This document shows positions 32,701 to 43,343 of a DNA stretch of 64,000 nt, piece after piece. The DNA is from Acanthaster planci (taxonomy: Eukaryota > Echinodermata > Asteroidea > Valvatida > Acanthasteridae). Made by a program: the position numbers and the translations under genes. The notes below the pieces were generated by a model that did not search any database, was not told where the DNA came from, and saw only the letters and a list, made by a program, of their open reading frames with translations. Numbering within the stretch: position 1 is the stretch's first letter; the number at the start of each line of letters is the position of its first letter. The stretch covers positions 802,492 through 866,491 of the forward strand of contig NW_019091366.1 in NCBI RefSeq assembly GCF_001949145.1, given 5' to 3'.

Positions 32701-35653
32701 AGTTTCTTCTTAAAAAATCCAACTCAGAAAAAGGGCTTTGAAAAACATTTGCTAGTATATCAATTTATAGAAACTGAAAAATTACCTGACCTAAAAGAGA
32801 AATATCCTGCCAAAAATTGATCCATGACTTCCGAAAATCTAAGATACACGAAGAACAGAGCAATATGGCAGTCTCGTATGCAGATGAATATTTACGGTTT
32901 GAAATTTTATGGTAGTCTGTGGGTAAAACCAAAACAAATACAAATCAAAATATTTTGCACATTTTGATAATTTTTAAGGAAAAAAATATATATCAATATT
33001 CTATTTATACGAAAGATTCTAAAATTTTATCTAACCTTTGCTGACAACAACTGCATGGTGTCAACTCTACGGAATCTGGAACCCATCGACTGCAGGTACC
33101 GTTAGATAAATCTTTGCAAGGTTGTACAATCTCGTTTTCAAGAAAGCGCAGCGAGTGAAAACACACGTGCATGAACAAGGGTACATCTCGGTATGATATC
33201 GTCGGACATGAAAGGTCATTCAAAAACTTCGTTTTTTACCCATCTCCAGGTGAATTTTCCAAAATATTACTTGAGGAAGACAGAGGTAAAATTCCAACAT
33301 GAGTGTTTCATGGGGTGGTTTCAGTAAGGAATTATTTTTCCCAAAATCATCGAATGTGATAGGACGGCCCAATATGAAATCCCCATAGGCAGACCGCGCA
33401 AGGATTCCGGAAGCTCGCTGTGTGACCTTTTATTTTCAGGCTCTATTTATGATTCCCCCTCCACCATGTGCCTGGCCAGCACACAGTTTCCCACCCCTTG
33501 TATATCTACAAGTATATTCAGATATCTCCTACTACAGTAAAGACTCGAACACTGCACTGTACCTACAGTACATGTACATGTGATGAATAAATAGGTCCTT
33601 CCACTACAGGCTTGCTGACTGCCACCTGTTAGACCATCAAACTTCAGGTCCTGGCACCAGCCACGCAATCAAGTTAACAATCAACTTAATGTTACCCCAT
33701 TTGTAGTCAGGTGGAAGTTTTCATATCGCAGCAGGCTTGTGACAGTGGGCCTGTTCCGCCAATATCCTGGGCCCCAGGTTTTGGCTTGTGTCCAGGTTCT
33801 GTCATATCTCGTTTGTTTGTTTTGGTTTGAAACTCAGGATTAGCTGGCCTATGCATGTACCAGTGTCAGCTTTCAGCGTATTTTATGTCATGCAGTTGTG
33901 CTGAAGAAGTTGATTGCTGTGACTTGTTCATCCAATCACTAGCCTAAGTCTTCCATCATCTCCGTCAACATGGGATTGATGTTACAAAGGTTCACATTTA
34001 GGCTGAATTGTATGACTGTTGTTACCATGCTTGATTCAAGGTACATGTACAGCTGTATAAGGACAGAAGCTTAGGGACTGCATTTTAGTGACAGTTTAAT
34101 CCCACCACACACACACACCTCGGTTTATGGCCAGATGTACTTCTTTCATTGGCCGGGTTTGGCTAATTCTGGCTTTGTCGGCCAATGCTAACACAATGCT
34201 GACATCACCAGCACCAATTTTGCACTGTATGCAAAGTGGCCAAAAGTGAACGCAAGAGCCTCTTGAGCAGTTGAGATAATTTAAAACTGATTTACTGGAT
34301 TTACAATTGTATGTGTACATGCCCGGCATCATTGTGTTGCAGGCCCACATTGCCTCCATTTAGTGCTGTCTCCGAAAACTGCTTCAAGACATAAAAATAA
34401 CTGAGGTTGACAGAGTGCTGTGTACATGTAGATGGGCATTGATTCACTAATGGGAGAGATTGCCCCGAGTCGTAAGGAAGTGCTTTTTTTTTTTAAGCTG
34501 CTGGAAAGAATTGACAAGAGATTATCAGGTTCCTCAGAGTACGACATTTTAGATGATGCGAGGGGAAAATTGAATCTTTACATGAACATGTATGCAAGTC
34601 AGGAAGTTATTTACTGTAGAATACAAAGTGAACTGTGTACAAAATTCCTATGCATGTTCAGAATTAACGTGCATTGTACGTTGACATCAAAGTATACACG
34701 ATGTACCGTACATGTATGTACATGTAGAACAAAACTTCCCAAATTGAGGTTAACTACTTTGTGGGAGCAGTACAATAGGGACATGGTCATTACCTTCATT
34801 ACAGACCTTTATTGCTCCTCATTTCCTTACCAATATTAAACACCGAGTTAAAAACCACATTGTATGACATTATTTTGTGCATGTTCATGTACGCATAAAT
34901 TTACACAAATGAGGAAAGTGAACAACATTTAATTTGGTCTGTTTTTCTGTAGTTACAGGAAATAAAGGCACCCCACAGGTAATCAGTCAAGAAAAGCTCA
35001 CCCCAGAGCGTCCAAACAGATCGCACCCTACCACACCCCAGAGTGCTGCACCAAGCAAGACGCTAGAAAGTGAGAGTAACATCACTGATGTGTCTGCAAT
35101 CACGCCAGCTCCCCCTAAGAAGAGACACTGCCGATCCCTCTCCGCGGGTGAGGTCAATGAGCGCAAGTGGAGACCACGCTCTTCCAAAATCTGGCGAGCT
35201 CCTGTTCAGAGTCGGCGGAAATGCGACACCCACCAGACACAGCTGCACAGCTCACACCAGAAGGCAGGGAGTGGCGGACTTGCTGGAATCCCTGGCAGCT
35301 CAGGCTTGAACCCCTCAGTCAATGAGTTCTCCACACCGCCAGAATCGCCCATCCCGCGTCCGACCTCCTCAGCCTCCTGGGATGGCACCAACTCGGGGAT
35401 CCCCTACTGGCTGGAGCACGCTACTTTCAGGCCCGTGCTCTCGCCTCGTGCCTACAGCCGCTCCTTCTCAGAAGATAAGGCATCAGAGAGCTCAGGGTCG
35501 GTGTGCTCGTTCACTGGGAGCACAGACTCGGAACTGGACAGAGGGGTGGTACCACAGAGATGTCACTCGCACCCTTCTGTTCGGAAAAGCGGGAAGAAAC
35601 GACGCAGGGAAGAGGAGACTCGGCCTAAATTGGACTTGTTCAAAATGGAGGAG
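23687..35653 (+). CDS. FAM53: FAM53-family nuclear protein (partial: C-terminus not found)
   Basis: Exons 23687-23752, 30812-30887 and 34953-35653 join in phase (0, 1) to about 281 residues. The N-terminus MVTVITEKLQNQSLDD is almost the same as that of vertebrate FAM53A (MVTLITEKLQ-type) and FAM53C. The large exon has the family core PPKKRHCRSLSAGE, then WRPRSSKIWRAP, a Ser/Pro-rich stretch, RCHSHPSV, and the bipartite basic motif KKRRREEETRPKLDLFKM. FAM53 proteins are nuclear. FAM53B (zebrafish Simplet) promotes nuclear accumulation of beta-catenin, and FAM53C binds DYRK1A. The usual acidic C-terminus ending near ...LxxIExN was not found, so the last exon is missed or outside the window. The three sub-families are vertebrate duplicates, so this is best seen as a single invertebrate FAM53 gene. 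Confidence 0.85.
25201..25279. repeat. TACATG and TATA-rich cluster
   Basis: A TATATATACATGTACATGTAC-like run is followed by GTACATTGTACATGTGCATGTGC. It is a mixture of TATA dinucleotides with the genome-specific hexamer. Confidence 0.75.
28032..28082 (+). repeat. G-rich polypurine tract, G-quadruplex-prone
   Basis: At least five G-runs of three or more, separated by loops of 1-4 bases (28032-28066), continue into an A/G tract. It is located in FAM53 intron 1 on the coding strand. Confidence 0.7.
30812..30887 (+). CDS. FAM53: FAM53 exon 2 (predicted)
   Basis: The exon has 76 nt between a T-rich acceptor (ccccatatcag) and a strong donor (gtgagt). Read from phase 0 it is open (IPYQTRSKTKARVWQKQN...) and ends with a single G. 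That G is exactly what the next exon needs to complete its first codon. The sequence itself shows little recognisable FAM53 homology beyond one Trp, so support comes from splice sites and phase. Another small exon in the flanking introns cannot be excluded. Confidence 0.6.
30903..30940 (+). repeat. G-rich tract just after FAM53 exon 2
   Basis: Runs of 6, 5, 3 and 8 G begin 16 bp after the donor site. Loops are short except one of 9 bases. G-runs downstream of a donor can act as intronic splicing enhancers; here that is only a possibility. Confidence 0.5.
31812..31929. repeat. TACATG cluster in FAM53 intron 2
   Basis: Several groups of ACATGTACATGTAC, with GCACATGCACGTG variants between them. 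It lies downstream of FAM53 exon 2. Confidence 0.75.
32603..33445. mobile_element. Non-autonomous DNA transposon, about 840 bp
   Basis: Left end TAGAGCCTGAAAGTTGACCA...GCGCTTCCGGAA pairs with the right end TTCCGGAAGCTCGC...TTTTCAGGCTCTA. The outer 12 bases (TAGAGCCTGAAA) are perfect and the rest of the roughly 45-bp arm is imperfect. The AT-rich interior contains no TACATG word, in contrast to both flanks, and no transposase was recognised. Confidence 0.6.
34953..35653 (+). CDS. FAM53: FAM53 main exon (KRHCRSLS core and KKRRREE motif)
   Basis: The exon has 701 nt (2 + 233 codons) and ends GAG before the donor gtgggt. The GC content is well above the flanks. Order of motifs: PPKKRHCRSLS (near 35110-35142), RKWRPRSSKIW (35164-35196), a Ser/Pro region with PESPIPRPTSS, RSFSEDKASESSGSVCSF, HSHPSVRKSGKKRRREEE and RPKLDLFKMEE. 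The frame continues past the donor to a TAA at 35663-35665, but the family reaches well beyond this point, so splicing is preferred. There are many possible Ser phosphorylation sites and a nuclear localisation signal (KSGKKRRR). Confidence 0.9.
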
Positions 35654-35701
35654 GTGGGTTCTTAACATTTTCCCTTTCTAAGGTTTTTCAAGCACAAATT
35701 G

Positions 35702-35811
35702 AAAAAGTTAGAGGGCCTAACATTTTAATTGTACCGGTAGCTGAAATCTTTCTCAAAGGCAAAAGTGAGAAAGATGCTGCTGACATGAAACATCAGGCCC
35801 TCTAACTTTTT
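35702..35811. mobile_element. Fold-back element next to the FAM53 main exon
   Basis: AAAAAGTTAGAGGGCCT (35702-35718) and AGGCCCTCTAACTTTTT (35795-35811) pair perfectly over 17 bp. A second inner pairing (ATCTTTCTC / GAGAAAGAT) makes the 110-bp block nearly palindromic. It starts 49 bp after the exon's donor site. Confidence 0.6.
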
Positions 35812-35994
35812 GGATTTTTAAAGTTTAGGTCACCCTTGCCAGCGTGCAGTTTGCAGTAATTTTGTGCTACATTTTGGAATATCTTGGAGCACACATTGCA
35901 CATTTTGTTGCATTGCTGATGTGGCTTGTGTGGAATTTTCTATTATCTGTGTGTGTGAGTTTGTTTCTGCATTCAGTTGGGGACCCTGAACAAT

Positions 35995-36039
35995 NNNNNN
36001 NNNNNNNNNNNNNNNNNNNNNNNNNNNNNNNNNNNNNNN
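35995..36039. other. Assembly gap (45 N) inside a GT microsatellite
   Basis: Forty-five unknown bases, followed by GTGTGTGTGT and preceded shortly before by GTGTGTGTG. The gap is probably an unresolved microsatellite and lies in the FAM53 intron. Confidence 0.95.
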
Positions 36040-36500
36040 TGTGTGTGTGTTTTTTTAATGATATTTAGGATATAATATACATGTATTTGGCCTGTGCAAT
36101 TTGTGGTACATGTACGTGTAATGCCATACCTTTACTTCCGCTTTCTTTTGTTCTTTGTTGTGGAAAATTAATTGTCTGGTTTTCATGTTGGTACGAGTAG
36201 GCTAACAAGGTTACCAGAAGTTAAGTTAAGTGTGAAATTATAACAACATTCACACTGCCTAATTTAATTAAGAAAAACAACAGATGTAGGCGTTCACCAT
36301 TTGCTCAGAGGTAAAATAAACATAATACACATTGACAACCATGTTGGGATGAAAGTGTATCCTAGCATCATGCTTTGTGTTTCAACTCAAATAATTCAAG
36401 TTCGCGATGTCCTGTCCCTATATGAGTAGCATTTGTTTTGCAGATGGATCATGTACATGTAAATAATGTTCGTTATTTCTTGATCTCGAAGGGAGCCCTA

Positions 36501-36740
36501 CAGTGGCCAATTTCATAGAGCTGCTTAAGCACAAAATTTGCTCATGCTTGAAAAACCTTGCTAAAAAACAAGTTTACCAGCTCAAACTCTATCTGATTGT
36601 CATGCTAACCAAAAGACGGCTACGATCCCGAAACAATAAACATCACAAGGAGTTTTGGCTGGTTACCTGATTTATCAAGCAAGGTTTCCTCAGGCTTAAG
36701 CAAATTTTGTGCTTAGGCAGCTCTATGAAAGTGGCTCCTG
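36501..36740. mobile_element. MITE with TTTCATAGAGCTGC ends
   Basis: The left arm TTTCATAGAGCTGCTTAAGC followed by ACAAAATTTGCT, and the right arm carrying the complementary AGCAAATTTTGTGCTTAGGC then AGCTCTATGAAA, pair over more than 40 bp with few mismatches. The spacer is about 120 bp. No coding capacity. Confidence 0.7.
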
Positions 36741-39700
36741 GTCATTTAATGCAGTGAGTGTCCATACTTTTTATGTTACTTCTGAATGGTTTTGCTAGAT
36801 TACATGTGCTTAACTACCAGCACTTACACGTACATGACACTACAGTTGGACACTACCAGTAGTGATGGATTTGGCAATATGTCATGGCTTTTTCTCATTG
36901 GTGCATGAGTTAGCAAATAGCCACACAAGTAAAGCAAATATTGTATATGGCATAGTACACTAATAATACCAACAATGTGCTCAAAGTGGCTGTAGCAACA
37001 TATGTACATGTACGGTACAACATTCTTTTTCCGTCAAAACTTGCGTATCGGTACTATATACATGTATCTGCGTGTACGACAAAGTTACATATATACTCTC
37101 AGTTCCCTGTATGCACATGCACCTGTATGCACAAATGCCTGACCATACTCTACTGTAAGCCATTTTGCATGTACATGTATATGAGAAACAAAATTGACAC
37201 AGTAAAGCCCCCCTACTTTTCACAGGTGGCCCCGCCCCAATGCAAGCAACATTTTCTCTGAGTGTCATCCACTGACCTTTGAATCCGAGCGAGCTGACAA
37301 TGTGGGGGGGGGGTTTCTTATCTGGCTGATCCTAATTAATTTTGCATTGACAATCCCTCCCCTATCAAGAGAGGTGTGGGGGTTATCTTGATGCAGCTTC
37401 ATGAGTAGGTGTTGAAAAGTGCTGCATAGTTTCGCTCTCCAGGACCTCCATTATCACACTTATGTCCACTTTTTCTTTTGCTGCGTGAATGTACTTGTAC
37501 ATTGGCAGCAAATGCATGTTTCAAAGCAGGATACGTCTGTTTGTTCAATAAGCATGTTTAGTCACCTTTCCAGGATTAAACAGTCTAAAACGTATACATG
37601 TAATCTACAAGCTTCCAGTTAATGACTGTTTTAGTGGAATGAGTTGTTATTTGTAATCAAAACAGGTACATGTACATGTTGTAAAGATCAATGTTTTGAT
37701 TGACAGTTTTGTGTTTCCTTTCTTGAATGTTACTTACATTGTGTACATGTACATGTATGCAGGTTCAGCAAAGCAGTTATGAATACTTTTTTCAACATAC
37801 CAGAGTTGTTTTTACCCTGAATTAAAAGCAAGTTTTGTAAACATATTGCTGTATGAATATTTTCTTGTGACAAATGTTCTGAACACCCAGCATGTTTAAA
37901 AGCCCTTTATTAACAAGACCTGTTTGGCAATTTTTGTTTGGAAAAGCCAATTAAAAAAATCCACCTCCCTGTTTCTATAAAAAGGCAAGATGATTGCCTG
38001 CATCAGGAAGCAGTCCTCCTCCTGGACGGTGATAATGGGTCACTGACAATTCCCCATCGATCAAGGCTGTCCTAGGGAGTAGTCCCAAATGGACCAACCG
38101 GTACTGTGACTGGCCCGGAATGGACCAATCACATCGGTCATCAATCAGGTGTTTCTTAGAAAATGAGAACAGGTTAAAATGGTTGATCTAAGTTTGTCCC
38201 CTGTTATCCTACCCTCACAGGATGAGGTAGTTTAGATAGGACACTATTCATATCAGCTACTTTTTTGACCAGCAAACGTAAGAAAGAGTTGCAAGAGTAG
38301 GGGCTAATATAAAAAGCCTGTCTGCCCCGAGTTGAAGTGCACACCCAGAGCCCCAAGCGACAAAAGAAAGACAGATGGTAGTAAGTTTTCCAAGTGGGTT
38401 CTTGCACGCGTTCTACATGTATGTGTAAGCAAAGATCATACATTAAGGAATAAATTCATTTCGCGTACTCAGCATGCTCCACGTCAAACGTAGCATTGAT
38501 CTCCATTATAAACGCGCGCCTATGCGGTGAGTTAAAAAAAACCCTCTTTTGTTCTCTGAGCGGATAGTAGTAATGTGGAATTTTTGCTGGCCATTGTCTG
38601 TCAAGTGTTTTCCATATGAGGATGGAGTACATGTATGTATGTTATCAATGACACCAAGTTACATGAATTCTTATTGGGTGAAATGCTGCGATTTCAACTT
38701 TTTCTGTACTTAATTTGAAATGCTACTCATTAGCGTAGTCATACTGCACATACCATAGTCCAGACATTCACTGGTCAGTGTTTGTGTCTCAAGTTACAAC
38801 CATTCAACCATTTCAAAAGATTTTTTTCATGAAATAGCCAACAGTGCCGACCAATTGCCTTTCAGCCATTTATTGCAATTTACTTATTTCATGATGTAAA
38901 CGACCCAACTTGAGCATTCAGAATATCAATGGAGTCTCTCAAGCTGAAGTGATGATGAACACGGACCCCACAGCTTTATGATATGTCTGTACTGTAATGC
39001 ATAGCTGTTGTGATAGGGAACTTGATCGGGGGGGGTGCATATGGGTGGGGCCTTAAACACATCAATTTCAAGCATATGAAATAGTAAACAAATTTCAAAC
39101 ATGATTGCATTTTTTCTACATGCATGGTGTTGGTACATGTACATAATCAATATTTACAGAGTTGAAGTGTACGAGTTTCTATCATTTGCGAAGGGTTAAG
39201 CCTGTAAGGTTCAATAGATCTTAAATGCATCAGAAATTGATGTGTACATGACTATTTTGCAAGAAGTATTGGTACAATGTACATTTACATATGTACCTTC
39301 TGTTCGCTTACCCAACCCCCTAGGGTGTACAGAATCACATTGAAATTGGAGGATTTGTGACTGTTCGGGATAGCTACATGTACATGTAGAGCACTGTGGC
39401 TATGCTTCTACCGTATGTATTTAACTACTAGAATGTATAAACTACTAAAAATGTATAAATACATTTTTATTTGTAAAGTTTCTACTTGGGAGTGGGTGTA
39501 CTTGTGTACAGTTGTGTGCACAGTGCACATGAGCATTAGTTGCAAACAAAATCAAATGTGTTTGAAGTTCTTTTTACGTGTGTCAATGCTCAGTGCACAA
39601 TTACAATGTACATGTATGTGTACCAGTCTGGACAGGTACCGGTACATGTACCAGTATTTGGATGGGCAATTGTGGAGCTTGCTGATAAACAAGGCCCCAT

Positions 39701-42024
39701 GCAGTGTTTGGCTTGTTGGGCCGGTTTTTCAAAGGAGGAGAATCTGCCCACCTCATTTTGGAGGAGGAAATATTTGAAATATTCTGCCGCTTCTCCCATT
39801 GATTAGATGAATATCAAATGTACGGGCACGGGTGACAGCAGTGTGCATTTCGGGTGAAAGGGTTGCCTTGTGGCGGGTGCTGGGACTTGGGATTGTGCCA
39901 GAATTTTAGAGCACTTCACTGCCACTTGGCAGCCCTGTCTACTGTTTTCTTCTCTTTTTTTTGTAAATTTTTTTTTTAAAGTGAGGTGGAAAGACGTGTT
40001 AAAGCACAAATTTACATATTTGTGAACTGTCAGCCCACACCTTTTACAAGCATGCTTGTGCACCGTACTAAAGACAGGTATGGGGGGCCTACATGTACAT
40101 GATGTCCCTGTATCATAACTTGTGCACCTAGCAGTACCTATTTTCAGTTTCTGCTCCAAAGTAACATGGATGTGTAACATGCATGATAATGATTTTAGTT
40201 GTAGAAGTACATGGGCCTGAAGGCAAGAATGCAAAGGGGTTTGGATGTATAAACTTGTCTTTCACACATGGCTTTCAGATTAGTTTTGTCGTGAAGTTAT
40301 CAAATATTCCTCAGAAATGCTTTCTTTCAATAATTTACTGCTCTTAAAAATGATTTTTGTGTGTGTGTGTAGTAAATATAAGAACTTTTTTTTGGTGAAT
40401 TTGTCTGAATTTTGGAGGCATCATGCTTTGCTCTTGTGGGATGGTAGGCTCTCTAGACCAGACAAAAAAACTGTGAGAAGGTGGTCAGACTATCACAAGA
40501 ATAGAGGTACATAATGTACACGTGTTTGCCATAATTCTGAGGTAGACATACCAGTAGCAGATCATGTTAACTCTAAAAATTGACAAATGCTCTGCACAGA
40601 GCATCAGATACCCCCAGAAGAGTGTCAGGTCTGGGCCGCTGACACCACTGAATCCCCCCCCCTTAACTTTCTGGCATCGTCAACTTCCATAGACCTGCAA
40701 ATGATCTGTGACATGCACATGTAACAAGCAGGACGCACAAAGAACGTGAGGGACTTCAGGGAAGTTAAGCCGTGACGCCATGGACAATGTAACATGTGTA
40801 CATGTAAGTTGCCATGGTTTGATCACGCATAACTTAAATGGTATTGTCTGACCAACACTCTATCCAAGAGTGTGACAAGTTTTCACAAACATTCTTTTCT
40901 TTTCCATGTCTGATATTCAGTCAGTAGAAAATTAAGTGGAGGAAGGAACCAAATTGGAGGGAGAGACAATTTGATCATCCTGAAAGGGGAATGCGGTTTA
41001 TAACTTTCTGACATGACAGTACAAAATAATAAGAAGTTGCATTGCACTTTCATACAGTGTAACTGACGTGTTAGTTGTAACTCAACAGAAATCATCTTAA
41101 TAAATACAGCACCACCTTCCTCGTACAGGTACATGTGTTTGCTTGCATACATCTACATGTTGCAATACATGTACTGTACATGTGGTGTCTAGTCACCGCA
41201 CAGAATCCAGCATACCAGTAGTACATGTACCCACAATGTTTGTGTACCAGACTACATGTACGCTGACACCTATATAAAAGCGATAGAACACGAATGAGCT
41301 GAGAGTATGCAAGTTGGAATGTGCTCCCTGTTAACGCGAAAGACAAGACGAGCTTGTGAGTGGCAATTGAGAGAGATATTTGAATACACTGGTGTTACTT
41401 TATGTGCTTTCATTGCCGAAACCAAATTTGAAAATTGGAAGTTTTTCTGCATTCTAAATCCTTTGAGTTAATCAAAATCAATAAAGAGGAATGGAATTTC
41501 ACCTTCAAGTTTGTCCTTTGCTTCTTTCCCATGGGTGACAGCACAAAGCCTCTAAGTACTGGTAGATCTATCGCCGTGTACTGGGTAACAAAGATCCTGT
41601 GGCTTTTCTTTTAAAAATCATTAATTTGATGGACTTTATTGATCCTTTTTCCTTTTAATCTTGTAAATGCACTCTCCCCGTTGATGATGCCGTGGTGCAT
41701 TCGCCAAACACGACCCCCCTAAGGAAGAGTGCCAGCCATCACAGATTATTAATGCTTGCTATTCATCGGCAGTGTCTCTCTGCAATCAAGCTTCTTTTCT
41801 TTGGCCGCTCTGAAAACTATTTACAATGCCATTAATATCATTGATATAAAGGGGACCTATAAGGGATATCACTGTGTCACTGCATGATAATGGGCACGGC
41901 AAAGGGTTGCCAGTGGTGCCTTTAAAGATAAAATTGTCACACAATGTGGGCCAGCTTGAATTTCTCTAGCCCACTCTATTATCTGCCTGCAGCATCTACG
42001 TACAGTACACATGATTTCCCCAAC

Positions 42025-42055
42025 TGTACATGTACATGCACATGTACATGTACCT
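42025..42055. repeat. TACATG near-palindrome
   Basis: GTACATGTACATG, a CA centre, then CATGTACATGTAC: two perfectly complementary 13-base arms with a 2-base centre. Confidence 0.75.
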
Positions 42056-43288
42056 GTTTGCAAACTTGAAGGCCTCACGTACATCTATGTACAGCTCTTT
42101 CTTTTCCAACCTGGACCCCTGTGCTTCCACCCGCTCTCCCTAGCATCCCCTGTGTCCACCCCGCCCCTTGACAATTTATCAAGGAGTATGATGTTTTGGC
42201 GAAAGTAGCACCACTGGATGTATTGCATGGTTTGGCCATCGCTCAAAAGGTTTCTACTAATAGCCACCTGATATATGTAGCTTTGTATCTTTGCAGTGTT
42301 ACACCCTTTGTGTGTTGCTGTGTACTCTGTGGTCCCATGATGCTGTCCTGTTTCTGTGCAGATTATCATTTCCCTATTTGCCTGCCTTCTGCCTGTCTCG
42401 CCTGTTCCCCTCTCTCCCCTTCTGCATGCGCTTAGAGTATACTTGTCCCTTGTAATCCTTTCAGGCTTAAGCCCTGTTGATTTCTTTTATGTGCATGTAA
42501 TGTGGTATAATGTCTTTATATCCATGGAGGTAGGAAAACAGGCCAGGGATCTTTTGAACAACCTCCATTTTCAGGGAGGGGTGGGACTGAAGTAGGTTTG
42601 ATCAAGGAACGGGGCCATCGTTGATTACTTGTTCCAGGCGGTTGTATTTTGGTCCATGTATTTTGAAACATTCTCTTCCCTCATGTAATCTGGAGAAGTG
42701 ATCTTCGTTCAGGAAAATGACACGTAAATTTTGGATTTGGATGAAGATGTGCCAGTACTTGTGTTTGTTGTACATTTTTAAGGTGACAAATGTACATGTG
42801 CTTGCTTTCACAACAAGGCAAGCCTTTTATTGGAAACATACTCTGGGACTACCCAAGAAGCTGCATTCCTGCTGGTCTGGAGAGGCTCACATGTATAACA
42901 AGACTCACTTAGCCATGCTTTCTTTTATACCCCCCCATAAAAATACATTCCGTCACAGGTTCAAACATATGCACGCATACACAATTTACACTTGAACTTG
43001 CTGAGAGCACATATTTCAAGCACTCTATGCTGTAAGCATGTGCCATTTCTTTACGTGGAAGTCAAGCATCTGGGATTGTAATTACTGGGACAAATGGAGG
43101 GCAAGTCCTCACACTACATGTACATGTATTGCCATGTTCATGTACCCTACAGTACAGAGCTTCAGCACATGTTGCATCTATAAACCAAAATGGCCCTAGA
43201 ATTGTCCTCATGGGATGAGGTCAGATATTTCTTTTCCCACTGGGCAAATTTAAAATGAATCCCCACAGAAGCCCCTTGCTTGTGTTGG

Positions 43289-43343
43289 TCATGTACATGT
43301 ATTCATTGTACACAATGTACTGTACATGTACATGCGCATGTAC
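43289..43343. repeat. TACATG cluster
   Basis: ATGTACATGTATTCATTGTAC followed by ACTGTACATGTACATGCGC. Further clusters of the same type lie at about 43763-43790 and 43969-44030. Confidence 0.7.

Noticed and set aside
35654-35665. Stop codon of FAM53 directly after the main exon
   Set aside because: A good splice donor precedes it and the family extends beyond this point. Kept only as an alternative in the findings.
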